From: Actinomycetospora sp. NBRC 106375
GTDB lineage: Bacteria; Actinomycetota; Actinomycetes; Mycobacteriales; Pseudonocardiaceae
NCBI RefSeq assembly: GCF_030269665.1
Contig: NZ_BSTS01000001.1
Span: forward strand, 248,001-312,000
Direction of reading: 5' to 3'
Length of the DNA stretch: 64,000 nt
Under the pieces are notes generated by a model that did not search any database, was not told the DNA's origin, and saw only the letters and a program-made list of their open reading frames with translations. The translations under genes were made by a program, and so were the position numbers. This document shows positions 39,773 through 48,851 of this stretch, one piece after another. How positions within the stretch are numbered: the stretch's first letter is position 1; the number at the start of each line of letters is the position of its first letter.

Positions 39773-40402
39773 CTACTTCCCGTGCGATGTGTCGAGAGCA
39801 CCTTGGTGGGCTCTGTGGGCTCCCACGAGCCGCTCGACGTACTTGGCCACCACGTCGACCTCCAGGTTGACCGTGGATCCCACGGTCCGCTCCCCCAGGG
39901 TCGTCTCGCGCAGCGTGGTCGGGATGAGGCCGACGGCGAACGAGACGTCGTCGACCTCGGTGACGGTGAGGCTGACGCCGTCGACGGCGATCGAGCCTTT
40001 CTCGACGACGTAGCGGGTCAGCCCGTCGGGAACCCCGAACCGGACCGTGGTCCAGTCCTCGTGCTCGACGCGCTCGGCCACGCTCGCGGTGCCGTCGACG
40101 TGGCCCTGCACGATGTGCCCGCCGAGCCGGTCGCCGGCAGCGACGGCCCGCTCGAGGTTGACCCGGGTCCCGGCCGTGGCGCCCGCCAGGCTGGAGCGGC
40201 GCAGCGTCTCGCCCATGACGTCGACGCCGAACACGCCGTCGGCGGGATCGACCACCGTCAGGCACACGCCGTTGACCGCGATCGAGTCACCCGGGCGCGC
40301 GTCCGACGTCACCACCGGGCCGCGCACGCGGAGCCGCGCAGCGTCGTCCTGGGCGACGACGTCGACGATCTCGCCGATCTCCTCGACGATCCCCGTGAAC
40401 AC
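39773..40402 (-). CDS. ribE: Riboflavin synthase, alpha chain
   Basis: It dismutates two lumazines to riboflavin and a pyrimidine. The 209-residue protein begins MFTGIVEEIG (GTG start 40402 behind GAGGAG) and shows the two-repeat architecture: GDSIAVNGVCLTV in the first barrel and KGSIAVDGVSLTV in the second, with GGHIVQGHVDGTA linking them. It heads the ribE-ribBA-ribH run. A ribD gene, common just upstream in related genomes, is absent; only 91 bp separate it from rpe. No FMN-riboswitch consensus was seen in the leader. Confidence 0.96.
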   Translation of the reverse strand: MFTGIVEEIGEIVDVVAQDDAARLRVRGPVVTSDARPGDSIAVNGVCLTVVDPADGVFGVDVMGETLRRSSLAGATAGTRVNLERAVAAGDRLGGHIVQGHVDGTASVAERVEHEDWTTVRFGVPDGLTRYVVEKGSIAVDGVSLTVTEVDDVSFAVGLIPTTLRETTLGERTVGSTVNLEVDVVAKYVERLVGAHRAHQGALDTSHGK

Positions 40403-40493
40403 TGCACACTCCTCGTCGGTCGCGGGCCCGGACCCGACAGCCATCATCCTCACGACGCGCTGACCCGGCAGCACCGCCGCCGTGATCCGGCTC

Positions 40494-41186
40494 TCATCCC
40501 GTCCCGAGGTGCGCCGACGCCCGCGCCGCCTGGTCGCGCAGCGCCTCGACCGCACGCTCCGGGTCGTCGGCGCCGTACACCGCCGACCCCGCGACGAAGC
40601 AGTCGACGCCGGCCTCCGCGGCCTGCTCGACGGTGTCCCGGCTGATGCCGCCGTCGATCTCGACGAGGACGTGGAGGTGGCCGGTGTCGACGAGCCGGCG
40701 GGCGGTGCGGACCTTGTCGAGCACCTCGGGCATGAAGCTCTGGCCCCCGAAGCCCGGCTCGACGCTCATGACGAGCAGGGTGTCGTAGTCCCGCAGGACC
40801 TCGATCCAGTCCTCGAGCGGGGTCCTCGGCTTGACCGACAGGCCGGCCAGCGCGCCGGCGGCGCGGATGTCGCGGGCGCAACCGCGGGGGTCGTGCGCGG
40901 CCTCCGCGTGCACCGTGACGTTGCGCGACCCCACCTCGGCGTAGCCGGGGGCCCAGCGGTCCGGATCGTTGATCATCAGGTGGCAGTCGAGCGGGATGCT
41001 GGTCGCCCGCTCCAGCGCCTCGACCACCGGGAGCCCGAGGGTGAGGTTGGGGACGAAGTGCCCGTCCATGACGTCGACGTGCAGCCAGTCGGCGCCGGGG
41101 ACGGCGTCCGCCTCCTCCGCGAGGCGCGCGAAGTCCGCGGACAGGATGCTCGGAGCGATCATCGGGGCGCGCGCCACGTGACGCAT
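40494..41186 (-). CDS. rpe: Ribulose-phosphate 3-epimerase
   Basis: It interconverts ribulose-5-phosphate and xylulose-5-phosphate. The 230-residue barrel shows [13 protein letters not shown] (residues 10-22), the metal-site motifs [12 protein letters not shown] and [21 protein letters not shown], and VEIDGGIS with VAGSAVYG at the end. The start is taken as ATG 41186; an in-frame ATG at 41162 is possible. It follows rsmB on the minus strand, as in many actinobacteria, and feeds both the pentose pathway and the RibB substrate. Confidence 0.96.
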   Translation of the reverse strand: MRHVARAPMIAPSILSADFARLAEEADAVPGADWLHVDVMDGHFVPNLTLGLPVVEALERATSIPLDCHLMINDPDRWAPGYAEVGSRNVTVHAEAAHDPRGCARDIRAAGALAGLSVKPRTPLEDWIEVLRDYDTLLVMSVEPGFGGQSFMPEVLDKVRTARRLVDTGHLHVLVEIDGGISRDTVEQAAEAGVDCFVAGSAVYGADDPERAVEALRDQAARASAHLGTG

Positions 41187-41239
41187 GGTAGTGGCTCGGG
41201 CACGTCCACTGCGCCGGGCGGGGTGGGCCCGTGGCGTCG

Positions 41240-42730
41240 CTACGGCGCCCGCAGCACCGCCGCGTACATCGCGTCCGTGCCGTGGCGGTGGGGCCAGAGC
41301 TGGACACCGGGACCGCCCGCGGGAGACGGAGCGGAGCGGAGCTCGACCCTGGAGACGGCCTCCGCGTCCGGGACCTCGGGCAGCAGGGCCGGGGTGTCGA
41401 GCACCTCGGCGCCGGTCTCGGCGGCGACGGCCGCGACGACGGCGGTCGTCTCGTCGGGGTGCGGCGAGCAGGTGGCGTAGGTGACGACGCCGCCCGAGCG
41501 CGTGCGGGCCAGCGCGGCGTGCAGGAGCGAGCGTTGCAGCTCGGCGAGCTCCTCGACGTCCCCGGGCTGCCGGCGCCAGCGGGCCTCGGGCCGGCGGCGC
41601 AGCGCGCCCAGCCCGGTGCACGGGGCGTCGACGAGCACGCGGTCGTAGCGCTCCTCGGGCAGCGCGATCTCCCGCGCGTCGCCGGTGTGCACGCGCACCG
41701 GCAGGCCCTCGGTCGCCTGCTCGACCAGCCGCGCGCGGTGCGGGGCGCGGTCGACCGCATCGAGCGTCGCCCCCTCGATCGCGGCCAGCGCCCCGAGCAT
41801 CACGGCCTTGCCCCCGGGGCCGGCGCAGAGGTCGAGCCAGCGGGTGTCCTCGCCCGTGACGGGCGCCCGGGCGGCGACGAGCGCCACGAGCTGGCTGCCC
41901 TCGTCCTGGACGACCGCGAGGCCCTCCCTGATCGGCGGGAGGTCGCCGGGGTCGCCGCCCTCGGTGAGCAGCACGCCGTACGGCGAGTACGGGGACTCCT
42001 CGCCGCCGGTGATCGCGGCCAGCTCCTCGGCGGATATCTCTCCCGGGCGCGCGGCGAGGTGCACCGCGGGGCGGGCGTCGTCGGCGGCGAGGGCGGCGCC
42101 CAGCTCGTCCTCGGACCCCAGCGCCCGGGCGAACACCTCCGCGACCCAGCGCGGGTGGGCGTGCGCGAGCGCGAGCCGGCCGAGGGCGTCGGGCGGGGCG
42201 AGCCGGTCGACCCACTCGGGCTCGGTGTGCTCGCCCACCCGGCGCAGGACGGCGTTGACGAACCCGGTGGGACGCGACCCCGCCCGGGAGCGGACCAGCT
42301 CGACGACGGCGCTCACGGCCGCGTGCGGGGGGATGCGCGTGCGCAGCAGCTGCTGGGCGCCGAGCCGCAGGCTGTCGAGGACGACGCCGTCGAGGCTGTC
42401 GAGCGGGCGGTCGCAGCACGCGGCCAGGACCGCGTCGAGGAGGCCCTGCGCGCGGCACGCGCCGTAGGCGAGATCCGTGGCCAGGGCCGCGTCGCGCCCG
42501 GAGATCCGGCGCTCGCGCAGCAGCGAGGGCAGGACGAGGTTCGCGTAGGCGGCGTCCTCGCGCACCGCTCGCAGCGTGTCGAGGGCTGCCTCGCGCGCGG
42601 GGTCGCCGCTCGGCGGGCGTGCCGGGCCCTGACGTCCGCGGGGCGGTCCGCTGCGGCGTTTCCGGTCGTCCTTGCGGCGCGGACCCCGGCCGGAACGGTG
42701 GCCGCCGGGCGGGACGGAGCTGTCGGTCAT
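41240..42730 (-). CDS. rsmB: 16S rRNA (cytosine-C5)-methyltransferase, RsmB/Fmu family
   Basis: A 496-residue RNA m5C methyltransferase. After a basic, disordered N-terminus (about 45 residues) comes a NusB-like domain, then the methyltransferase: SAM motif [14 protein letters not shown], the first active-site Cys in [18 protein letters not shown] and the second in [12 protein letters not shown]. Near the C-terminus a stretch encoded by a 31-bp repeat (VELRSAPSP) sits just before the conserved [13 protein letters not shown], and looks like an in-frame insertion. ATG 42730 was preferred over GTG 42736. Partners are rpe and fmt. Confidence 0.95.
   Translation of the reverse strand: MTDSSVPPGGHRSGRGPRRKDDRKRRSGPPRGRQGPARPPSGDPAREAALDTLRAVREDAAYANLVLPSLLRERRISGRDAALATDLAYGACRAQGLLDAVLAACCDRPLDSLDGVVLDSLRLGAQQLLRTRIPPHAAVSAVVELVRSRAGSRPTGFVNAVLRRVGEHTEPEWVDRLAPPDALGRLALAHAHPRWVAEVFARALGSEDELGAALAADDARPAVHLAARPGEISAEELAAITGGEESPYSPYGVLLTEGGDPGDLPPIREGLAVVQDEGSQLVALVAARAPVTGEDTRWLDLCAGPGGKAVMLGALAAIEGATLDAVDRAPHRARLVEQATEGLPVRVHTGDAREIALPEERYDRVLVDAPCTGLGALRRRPEARWRRQPGDVEELAELQRSLLHAALARTRSGGVVTYATCSPHPDETTAVVAAVAAETGAEVLDTPALLPEVPDAEAVSRVELRSAPSPAGGPGVQLWPHRHGTDAMYAAVLRAP
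41319..41349. repeat. 31-bp dispersed repeat, copy inside rsmB
   Basis: The 31 bases beginning GCGGGAGACGGAGCGGAGCG are identical to 44255-44285. This copy lies inside the rsmB coding region and supplies residues in a linker just before the conserved C-terminal strand. It keeps the frame open. Confidence 0.9.
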
Positions 42731-42758
42731 GCGCACCCCGTTGCTGCGCTCGCTCGGG

Positions 42759-43685
42759 TCACGTGAACCGCTCCCCCGGCTCCGGCCGCACGCCGCGCGC
42801 CCAGTCGACCGCGGGCATGGCCTTCTTGCCCTGGGGCTGGACGTCGCCGAGGGCGACGACGGCGCTGGCCGTCCCGACCAGGACCCGCTGGCGCTCGACG
42901 CGGATCGCGCCCGGGTCGAGCCCGCCCTCGCCGGTGGTCAGCACGGGGCCCAGTTTGACCCGGGCGTCGCGGAACGTCGTCCACGCACCGGGTGCGGGTG
43001 TCACCGCGCGCACGAGACGGTCGACGCCCGGGGCCGGGTGGGTCCAGGGCACGCGGGCGTCGTCGACGGTGACCTTCGGGGCGTACGAGACGCCGTCGGC
43101 GGGCTGGGGCACCGCGACGAGCTCGCCGTCCTCGATGCCGTCGAGCGTGCTGGCGAGCAGGGCGGCGCCGGACGTCGCGAGCCGCTCGAGCAGGGCGCCG
43201 GCGGTGTCGTGGCGCCCGATCTCCTCGGTGACCGTGCCGTAGACCGGCCCGGTGTCCATGCCTTCCTCGAGCGCGAACGTGCTCGCGCCCGTGATCTCGT
43301 CGCCGGCACGGATCGCCGCCTGCACCGGCGCGGCGCCGCGCCAGGCCGGCAGCAGCGAGAAGTGCAGGTTGACCCAGCCGTGCCGCGGGACGTCGAGCGC
43401 CTCGCGGCGCAGCAGGTTGCCGTAGGCGACGACCGGGCAGCAGTCCGGGGCCAGGTCGGTCAGCTGCCGCAGGAAGTCCGGCTCCGAGGCCTTCTGGGGC
43501 GTGAGGACCGCGACGCCCGCCTCGTCGGCGAGCGCGCCGACCGGGCTGCGCTGCGGGCGCCGCGACCGTCCGGCGGGCGCGTCGGGACGGGTGACGACGG
43601 CGACGACCTCGTGGCGCTCGCTGTCGAGCAGGCGCCGGAGCGACGGCAGAGCGGGCTCGGGGGTGCCCGCGAAGACGATGCGCAC
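42759..43685 (-). CDS. fmt: Methionyl-tRNA formyltransferase
   Basis: It formylates initiator methionyl-tRNA. The 308-residue protein starts [15 protein letters not shown] (GTG 43685). The formyl-donor site has [17 protein letters not shown] with the conserved Asn-His pair, and [18 protein letters not shown] follows. The C-terminal OB-fold tRNA-binding domain ends near [16 protein letters not shown]. It is 3 bp downstream of def, the deformylase that acts on the same N-terminus, and 28 bp before rsmB. Confidence 0.97.
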   Translation of the reverse strand: MRIVFAGTPEPALPSLRRLLDSERHEVVAVVTRPDAPAGRSRRPQRSPVGALADEAGVAVLTPQKASEPDFLRQLTDLAPDCCPVVAYGNLLRREALDVPRHGWVNLHFSLLPAWRGAAPVQAAIRAGDEITGASTFALEEGMDTGPVYGTVTEEIGRHDTAGALLERLATSGAALLASTLDGIEDGELVAVPQPADGVSYAPKVTVDDARVPWTHPAPGVDRLVRAVTPAPGAWTTFRDARVKLGPVLTTGEGGLDPGAIRVERQRVLVGTASAVVALGDVQPQGKKAMPAVDWARGVRPEPGERFT

Positions 43686-43688
43686 GGG

Positions 43689-44240
43689 CTACAGGGCTCG
43701 CCCGAAGAGCGGGTGCGGGCTCGTCTTGACGGTCGGCGGCGCGGCGGCGTCGAACCACGGCGCCTGGCGGATCGCCTTCATCGCCTCCCGCCGCGTCTCC
43801 GGGTCCAGCTTGTCGAGGAAGAGGACGCCGTCGAGGTGGTCGGTCTCGTGCTGGATGGCGCGGGCGACCAGCGCCGTGCCCTCGACGGTCTGCGGCTCGC
43901 CGTGCACGTCCCACCCGGTGGCCACGACGTGCTCGAAGCGCCGGCAGTCGAAGCGCAGCCCCGGGATCGACAGGCACCCCTCGGGGCCGAGCTGCTCGGT
44001 GCCGTCGACGGCGTTCCACGTCGGGTTCACCATGTGCCCCTCGACGCCGTCGGCGCCGAAGGTGAACACGCGCAGCCCGACGCCGATCTGGGGTGCCGCG
44101 AGGCCGGCGCCGCCCTGCTCGCGCATCGTCTCGTGGAGGTCGGCCACGAGGGTGCGGAGCTCGCGGTCGAAGTCGACCACGGGATCGGCCTGCGTCCGCA
44201 GGACGGGATCGCCGAACAGGCGCAGGGGCTGGACGGTCAT
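43689..44240 (-). CDS. def: Peptide deformylase
   Basis: It removes the N-formyl group from nascent proteins. The 183-residue protein has all three motifs: GGAGLAAPQIG (residues 44-54), EGCLSIPG with the metal Cys, and QHETDHLDG with two metal His and the catalytic Glu. The start is ATG 44240 (MTVQPLRLFGDPVLR). It is followed by fmt at 3 bp. Its upstream gap holds a copy of the 31-bp repeat. Confidence 0.97.
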   Translation of the reverse strand: MTVQPLRLFGDPVLRTQADPVVDFDRELRTLVADLHETMREQGGAGLAAPQIGVGLRVFTFGADGVEGHMVNPTWNAVDGTEQLGPEGCLSIPGLRFDCRRFEHVVATGWDVHGEPQTVEGTALVARAIQHETDHLDGVLFLDKLDPETRREAMKAIRQAPWFDAAAPPTVKTSPHPLFGRAL

Positions 44241-44254
44241 GGGTCTCTCTCTAG

Positions 44255-44285
44255 GCGGGAGACGGAGCGGAGCGGAGCTCGACCC
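44255..44285. repeat. 31-bp dispersed repeat, intergenic copy
   Basis: Identical over 31 bp to 41319-41349 and in the same orientation. It lies in the 91-bp gap before def. No further signal was recognised in that gap. Confidence 0.9.
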
Positions 44286-44331
44286 ATCGGGATGGGAGCG
44301 CTCGACCATCCAGTCTAGGAGCCCGCGGGGA

Positions 44332-44895
44332 TCACGGCTTCCAGTCGGGGTCGCGGCCGATGAAGCCGAGCATGCGGGCCTGGTCGTCGGCGTCGTCGGG
44401 CACCGGCACCCGCGGGCCGAACTGTCCCGACGACCGGATGACCTGCTCCATCGGCTCCATGCCCTCGACGAGCACGGCGCAGAAGGCGGAGTCGAGGCGG
44501 TCGTCCTGACCGGTGGCACGAGCGAGGTCCCAGGTGTGCATGAAGACGTCGTTCGTGTAGATCATGTCGGCCGCCGCGGCGACGGTCATGGCGCCGATGT
44601 GGGGGTTCTCGATCGGCCGCTGCGCCTGCTCCGGGTCGTCCAGCAGCGCCTGGACCGCGTCGGCCTGGTGCACCCAGGCGGCGACGGGGTCGTCAGCCGC
44701 GGCCGGGCCGTCCGGCAGCGCGACGCCCGAGCCGGCCAGGAAGCCCGGGAACCAGGTCGTCAGGTGCTCGACGACGTCGCGCGCGGTCCAGTCCGGCACC
44801 GGCGTCGGGACGTCCCAGTCGGTGGTGCCGCGCACCCGGTCGGTGAACGTGGCCGCGATCCGCCGGTGGCGGTCCGCGGGGGTCTCGTCGGTCAT
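44332..44895 (-). CDS. DinB/MDMPI-fold protein (TIGR03086-like)
   Basis: A 187-residue four-helix-bundle protein of the mycothiol-dependent maleylpyruvate isomerase N-domain/DinB type. Visible features are WDVPTPVPDWTARDVVEHLTTW, split here as the PDW-x-ARDVVEH helix that carries the first metal His, and DVFMHTWDLARATGQD with the second His. Function is unknown for most members; thiol-linked transfer is common in the fold. The ATG at 44895 follows GAGGAGG at good spacing. A symmetrical TTCAAC/GTTGAA site lies 16 bp upstream, suggesting dedicated regulation. Confidence 0.87.
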   Translation of the reverse strand: MTDETPADRHRRIAATFTDRVRGTTDWDVPTPVPDWTARDVVEHLTTWFPGFLAGSGVALPDGPAAADDPVAAWVHQADAVQALLDDPEQAQRPIENPHIGAMTVAAAADMIYTNDVFMHTWDLARATGQDDRLDSAFCAVLVEGMEPMEQVIRSSGQFGPRVPVPDDADDQARMLGFIGRDPDWKP

Positions 44896-44911
44896 CGCCG
44901 CCTCCTCGTTG

Positions 44912-44929
44912 TTCAACCTTTGAGTTGAA
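44912..44929. promoter_or_regulatory. Palindrome TTCAAC-N6-GTTGAA, candidate operator
   Basis: A perfect 6-bp inverted repeat with a 6-bp spacer lies 16 bp before the start of the DinB-like gene, where a repressor could block transcription or initiation. The AT-rich arms stand out in this GC-rich DNA. MarR-type regulators favour similar TTCAA/TTGAA arms. No regulator gene adjoins it, so the binder would act from elsewhere. Confidence 0.55.
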
Positions 44930-44943
44930 TAATGGCACGGCGC

Positions 44944-47046
44944 CTACAGCGGGTCCAGGGGGTCGAGCAGGACGCGCACCGTCTCGCGCTCCTTGCGCGC
45001 CGAGCGCACCGCCTGGGCGGCATGCAGGTCCTTCGCGAGGGTGCGGCCCTCGGTGCGGGGCACGCGGACGAGGCAGCGCTCGGCGCCCTCGGTGCGCTCC
45101 TCGGCCCCCGGGAGCTTCGTCCCCGGCGGGAGCTCGACCGGGCCCAGCACCTCGGCGCTGTCGGGCAGCGCGGCGAGGAGGTCCGCGACGGCGGCGGGTG
45201 CGCCGTCGACCGCGGCCAGCCGCACGGCGGGCGGCAGGGCGAGCTCCTCGCGGGCGGCGAGCTCGGTGGCGGCGTGCCCGGCGGGGTCCCAGCGCACGAG
45301 GGCCTGGACGGCGGCGTTCGACGACTCGGCCACGACGACCACCCGTCCGCCGTCGCCCGTCGGCCGGACCAGGGACGCGGCGCCGAACCAGCGGCGCAGG
45401 GTCTCCTCCCCCGCCCGCAGCTCGGGCCGGGCGAGCAGGACGGCGCCGTCCAGGAGCAGCGCGGCGCCGTAACCGTGCGGGGCGACCGGCTCCGCGCCCG
45501 GCGTGGCGACGACGAGGGCGGGGCCGTCGTCGATCGTGTCGAGCACCGTGGATCCCCCTCCCGAGGTGCGCACGACCGTCTGCGGGAAGGCGCGGCCCAG
45601 TTCCTCGGCGGTGCGGGCGGAGCCGACGGCGAGGGCACGCAGCTTCGACGACCCGCAGGCCGCGCACCGGTAGGCGGCGTCCGGGTGGCCGCACCAGCGG
45701 CAGGTCGGGACCGCGTCCCCGTGGTGCGGGAGGGCGAGCGGGCCCGCGCAGCGGCGGCACCGGGCGGGCTCGCGGCACGTCGCGCAGGCCACGGCGGGCA
45801 GGTAGCCCCGGCGCGGGACCTGGACAAGCACCGGGGCGTGGTTCTGCAGCGCCTGCCGAGCCGCCTCGAAGGCGACGGCGGGCATGCGGGCGGCGCGGGC
45901 GGCGGGATCGCGCAGGAGCTGGCGGTCGTCCTCCCCGATGGACGTCACCCGGGGGCCGCGGGCGCGAACCGTCGCGCGGTCGGCGACGACGTCGTGCGCC
46001 CACCCGCTGGCCACCAGCAGCGCGGCCTCCGCCGTGCGGGCGAAGCCGCCGACGAGCAGGGCCGCGCCGTCGCGGTGCGCGCGGGTGATCGCGACGTCGC
46101 GGGCGTGCGGGTAGGGCGCGCGGGGCTCGGCGTGCGAGTCGTCGCCGTCGTCCCACACCGCGATCAGCCCGGGATCGGTGATCGGTGCGAACGCCGTGGC
46201 CCGGGTGCCGACGACGATGCGGACGTCGCCGCGCGCCACGGCCAGCCAGCGGCGGTAGCGCTCGGCGGGGCCGAGGTCCGCGGCGAGGGCGACGACGGCG
46301 TCCGCGCCCGCCACGGCCTCGCAGGCGGCCTGGACGCGGTCGAGGTCGCGGCGGTCGGGCACCACGAGCACCGCGCCCCGGCCCGCGGCGGCGGTCGTCG
46401 CGGCGGCCTCCGCGAGCCGCGCGGGCCAGTCCTCGCCGGGCAGGGCCTGCCAGACGGCGTGGGCGGGACGGTGCTGCTGGAGGGCCTCGAGCAGCGCGGG
46501 CCCGCGCGGGTAGGCGTGCCAACCGTGCTGCTCCGGGGCCCGCGGTCGTGGGCGCTCGGGGGGTGTCTCGGCCTCGACGCGGGCGTGGCGCGGGGGCACC
46601 GCGAGGCGCAGGACGTCGGCGAGCGTGCCCGCGTAGCGATCGGCGATCGCGCGGCACAGCCCGGCGAGCTCGGGGCTCAGCACCGGCTCGGGCGAGACGA
46701 CCTTCTCCAGCCAGCCGAGGGGTCCGGTGTGCTCGCTGGTGTCCTCGCGCGCGAGCACGAACCCGTCGACCAGCCGGCCGGCGAACCGCACCCGCACCCG
46801 CGCGCCGGACACGGCCTCGGCCGCGAGCTGCTCGGGGACCTGGTAGTCGAAGGCGCGGTCGAGGTGAGCGAGGTTGACGTCGACGGCGACCCGGGCCACG
46901 GGATGCTCGTTGGCCGGCAGGCGCTCGTTGCGGCGGGCCTTCTTCTCGGCGGGCTTCTTCTCCGGCCCTGGCTTGGTCTCCGGCGCGGGCTTCTTCTCGG
47001 GGACGGGCGGGGCCGCGAACAGCGCGTCGCCCGTCTCGCCCGTCAC
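44944..47046 (-). CDS. priA: Primosomal protein N' (PriA), helicase motifs degenerate
   Basis: A 700-residue PriA homologue for replication restart. The N-terminal DNA-binding domain (VARVAVDVNLAHLDRAFDYQVP) follows a Lys/Pro/Glu-rich leader. A typical Walker A (GVTGSGKTE) is replaced by QALPGEDWP, the DEEH box by WDDGDDSH, and GSATP by VGGFART, so ATPase activity is unlikely; this is usual in actinobacteria. The zinc module keeps eight Cys at about 422-468 (CATCREPARCRRC; CRWCGHPDAAYRCAAC). A role as a structural restart factor is inferred. It lies 474 bp after metK. Confidence 0.92.
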   Translation of the reverse strand: MTGETGDALFAAPPVPEKKPAPETKPGPEKKPAEKKARRNERLPANEHPVARVAVDVNLAHLDRAFDYQVPEQLAAEAVSGARVRVRFAGRLVDGFVLAREDTSEHTGPLGWLEKVVSPEPVLSPELAGLCRAIADRYAGTLADVLRLAVPPRHARVEAETPPERPRPRAPEQHGWHAYPRGPALLEALQQHRPAHAVWQALPGEDWPARLAEAAATTAAAGRGAVLVVPDRRDLDRVQAACEAVAGADAVVALAADLGPAERYRRWLAVARGDVRIVVGTRATAFAPITDPGLIAVWDDGDDSHAEPRAPYPHARDVAITRAHRDGAALLVGGFARTAEAALLVASGWAHDVVADRATVRARGPRVTSIGEDDRQLLRDPAARAARMPAVAFEAARQALQNHAPVLVQVPRRGYLPAVACATCREPARCRRCAGPLALPHHGDAVPTCRWCGHPDAAYRCAACGSSKLRALAVGSARTAEELGRAFPQTVVRTSGGGSTVLDTIDDGPALVVATPGAEPVAPHGYGAALLLDGAVLLARPELRAGEETLRRWFGAASLVRPTGDGGRVVVVAESSNAAVQALVRWDPAGHAATELAAREELALPPAVRLAAVDGAPAAVADLLAALPDSAEVLGPVELPPGTKLPGAEERTEGAERCLVRVPRTEGRTLAKDLHAAQAVRSARKERETVRVLLDPLDPL

Positions 47047-47401
47047 GCCGCCACGTCTACCAGAGCGGTCGGACGTGCCCGGTCACGCCCGCGCGAGCGG
47101 CACGTTCCGCAGCTTGCGGGGTCTGTCGATCATGTGCGAGGTGCCTCTCGCCCTGGCCACGCACCGGGTGGGAGATCACGGGCGTCGTCACGCACCGGGT
47201 GGACGCGCGAGGGTGCAGTGTGACGCCCCTGATCTTCGCGCCCGCGCGGAAGGCTCGAGCGGCCCGCGATGGTGCCTGCCCGCGAGCTGGTGGCTTTCCT
47301 GACGTTGAACGCCAGCGTGACGCCAGGCCGACACGACCATCCCGGACGACGCCGACCACGCCGACCACGCCGACCACGCCGACCACGCGGACACAGCAGA
47401 C

Positions 47402-47446
47402 ACACGCCGGCCCGGCGCACCGCGAGGGTGAGCCGGGCCGGCGTGT
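47402..47446 (-). terminator. Strong hairpin after metK
   Basis: ACACGCCGGCCCGGC (47402-47416) pairs perfectly over 15 bp with 47432-47446 around a 15-nt loop. It lies 75 bp beyond the metK stop and most likely ends that transcript. No U tract follows. Confidence 0.75.
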
Positions 47447-47469
47447 CGTACTGGCGAGGATGTGGCGAT

Positions 47470-47488
47470 CCTGGCGTCAGACGCCAGG
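47470..47488 (-). terminator. Short hairpin just after metK
   Basis: CCTGGCGTC-A-GACGCCAGG is a 9-bp symmetrical element with one central base, 32 bp after the metK stop. With so short a loop the inner pairs would open in RNA. It may help termination or be a protein site. Confidence 0.5.
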
Positions 47489-47520
47489 AAAGCCGCAGCG
47501 CTCGAACACCGCGAGCCTCG

Positions 47521-48714
47521 TCAGCTCGCGATCGACTTCAGGGCGTCCGCGCGGTCGGTGCGCTCCCAGGGGAGGTCGATGTCGTCGCGGCCGAAGTGGC
47601 CGTACGCCGCGGTCGGCTGGTAGATCGGGCGCAGGAGCTGCAGGTCGCGCACGATCGCACCCGGGCGCAGGTCGAAGACCTCGTGGATGGCCTTCTCGAT
47701 CTTCGCCGGGTCGACGTTGGCGGTGCCGAAGGTCTCGAGGAAGACACCCACGGGCTCGGCCTTGCCGATCGCGTAGGCGACCTGGACCTCGGCGCGCTTG
47801 GCCAGGCCGGCGGCGACGACGTTCTTCGCCACCCAGCGCATCGCGTAGCAGGCCGAGCGGTCGACCTTCGACGGGTCCTTGCCCGAGAAGGCGCCGCCGC
47901 CGTGGCGGGCGTAGCCGCCGTAGGTGTCGACGATGATCTTGCGGCCGGTCAGGCCTGCGTCACCCATGGGACCGCCGGTGACGAAGCGGCCGGTCGGGTT
48001 GACCAGCACGCGGGTGTTCGACGAGTCGAGGTCGATCCCCTCGAGCACCGGGTTGATGACCTTGGACCGGATGTCCGGCGCCAGCAGGTTGTCCAGGTCG
48101 ATGTCGGCAGCGTGCTGCGTCGACAGGACCACGGTCTCGACGCCGACGGGCTTGTCGCCGTCGTAGGCGATGGTGACCTGGGTCTTCCCGTCCGGGCGCA
48201 GGTACGGCAGCGTGCCGTCGCGCCGGACCGCGGTCAGCTTGCGGGCGAGCCGGTGCGCGAGCCCGATGGGCAGCGGCATCAGCTCGGGGGTGTCGGCGTC
48301 GGCGTAGCCGAACATGAGGCCCTGGTCGCCGGCACCCTGCTTGGCGATCTCGTCCTCGGAGCCCTCGACGCGGGTCTCGTAGCCCTCGTCGACGCCCTGC
48401 GCGATGTCCTTGGACTGCGCGCCGATGGAGATCGAGACGCCGCAGCTCTCGCCGTCGAAGCCCTTGGCCGACGAGTCGTAGCCGATGTCCAGGATCGTCT
48501 TGCGGACGACGTCCACGTAGTTGACCTGGGCGTTGGTGGTCACCTCGCCGGCGACGTGCACCTGGCCCGTCGTGACCATCGTCTCGACCGCCACGCGCGA
48601 CTTGGGGTCCTGGGCCAGCAGGGCGTCCAGGATGCCGTCGCTGACTGCGTCGCAGATCTTGTCCGGGTGGCCCTCGGTGACGGATTCGCTGGTGAACAGA
48701 CGCCTAGCGGGCAC
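47521..48714 (-). CDS. metK: S-adenosylmethionine synthetase
   Basis: It makes S-adenosylmethionine from methionine and ATP. The ATP-site motifs are intact: [17 protein letters not shown] at the N-terminus, [12 protein letters not shown] near 120, and [16 protein letters not shown] near 265. The GTG at 48714 is preferred: GGGAGAG lies just upstream and the product (397 residues) then begins like its relatives. An in-frame TTG at 48735 would leave almost no leader after the -10 box. Neighbours are coaBC and priA. Confidence 0.95.
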   Translation of the reverse strand: MPARRLFTSESVTEGHPDKICDAVSDGILDALLAQDPKSRVAVETMVTTGQVHVAGEVTTNAQVNYVDVVRKTILDIGYDSSAKGFDGESCGVSISIGAQSKDIAQGVDEGYETRVEGSEDEIAKQGAGDQGLMFGYADADTPELMPLPIGLAHRLARKLTAVRRDGTLPYLRPDGKTQVTIAYDGDKPVGVETVVLSTQHAADIDLDNLLAPDIRSKVINPVLEGIDLDSSNTRVLVNPTGRFVTGGPMGDAGLTGRKIIVDTYGGYARHGGGAFSGKDPSKVDRSACYAMRWVAKNVVAAGLAKRAEVQVAYAIGKAEPVGVFLETFGTANVDPAKIEKAIHEVFDLRPGAIVRDLQLLRPIYQPTAAYGHFGRDDIDLPWERTDRADALKSIAS

Positions 48715-48747
48715 AATCTCTCCCTGCCTCGACAATGGGACCCGTCC

Positions 48748-48753
48748 ACACTA
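48748..48753 (-). promoter_or_regulatory. Likely -10 box of metK
   Basis: TAGTGT on the minus strand lies 34 bp before the preferred metK GTG. The same hexamer occurs before pyrR. No S-adenosylmethionine riboswitch pattern was recognised in the short leader. Confidence 0.45.
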
Positions 48754-48851
48754 ACGGCTCCCCCGGTGAACGCGAGCGGCCTGACCTGGGTGAATGCCAC
48801 GCCTGTCACAGAACGGTTGTGTTCATGGACGGGTTCGTGAGATTGGCCCGT

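Larger units (their letters stand above)
47047..47520. other. 474-bp gene-free gap between metK and priA
   Basis: No supported gene was found. Open frames here owe their openness to a 9-bp tandem repeat (GCCGACCAC four times, 47351-47386). Also present are two hairpins listed separately and an imperfect inverted pair: 47292-47316 resembles the reverse complement of 47470-47496. The priA promoter must lie in this gap, but no clear -10/-35 pair was recognised. Confidence 0.6.

Noticed and set aside
40403-40493. FMN riboswitch before ribE
   Set aside because: None of the conserved riboswitch blocks is present and the gap is too short.
42731-42758. TTGCTGCGCTCGCTCG in the fmt-rsmB gap as another copy of the 31-bp repeat
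   Set aside because: It is similar only in being rich in GCGCTC; alignment to the 31-mer is poor.
47351-47386. Possible CRISPR-like array
   Set aside because: The units are 9 bp, adjoin without spacers, and no cas genes are present.
47057-47403. Frames with VVG, SAW or PTT repeats in the metK-priA gap
   Set aside because: Their openness comes from the 9-bp tandem repeat; no ribosome site or homology-like motif supports translation.
48715-48851. S-adenosylmethionine riboswitch before metK
   Set aside because: The leader predicted from the -10 box is about 27 nt, too short for any known class, and no conserved core was seen.
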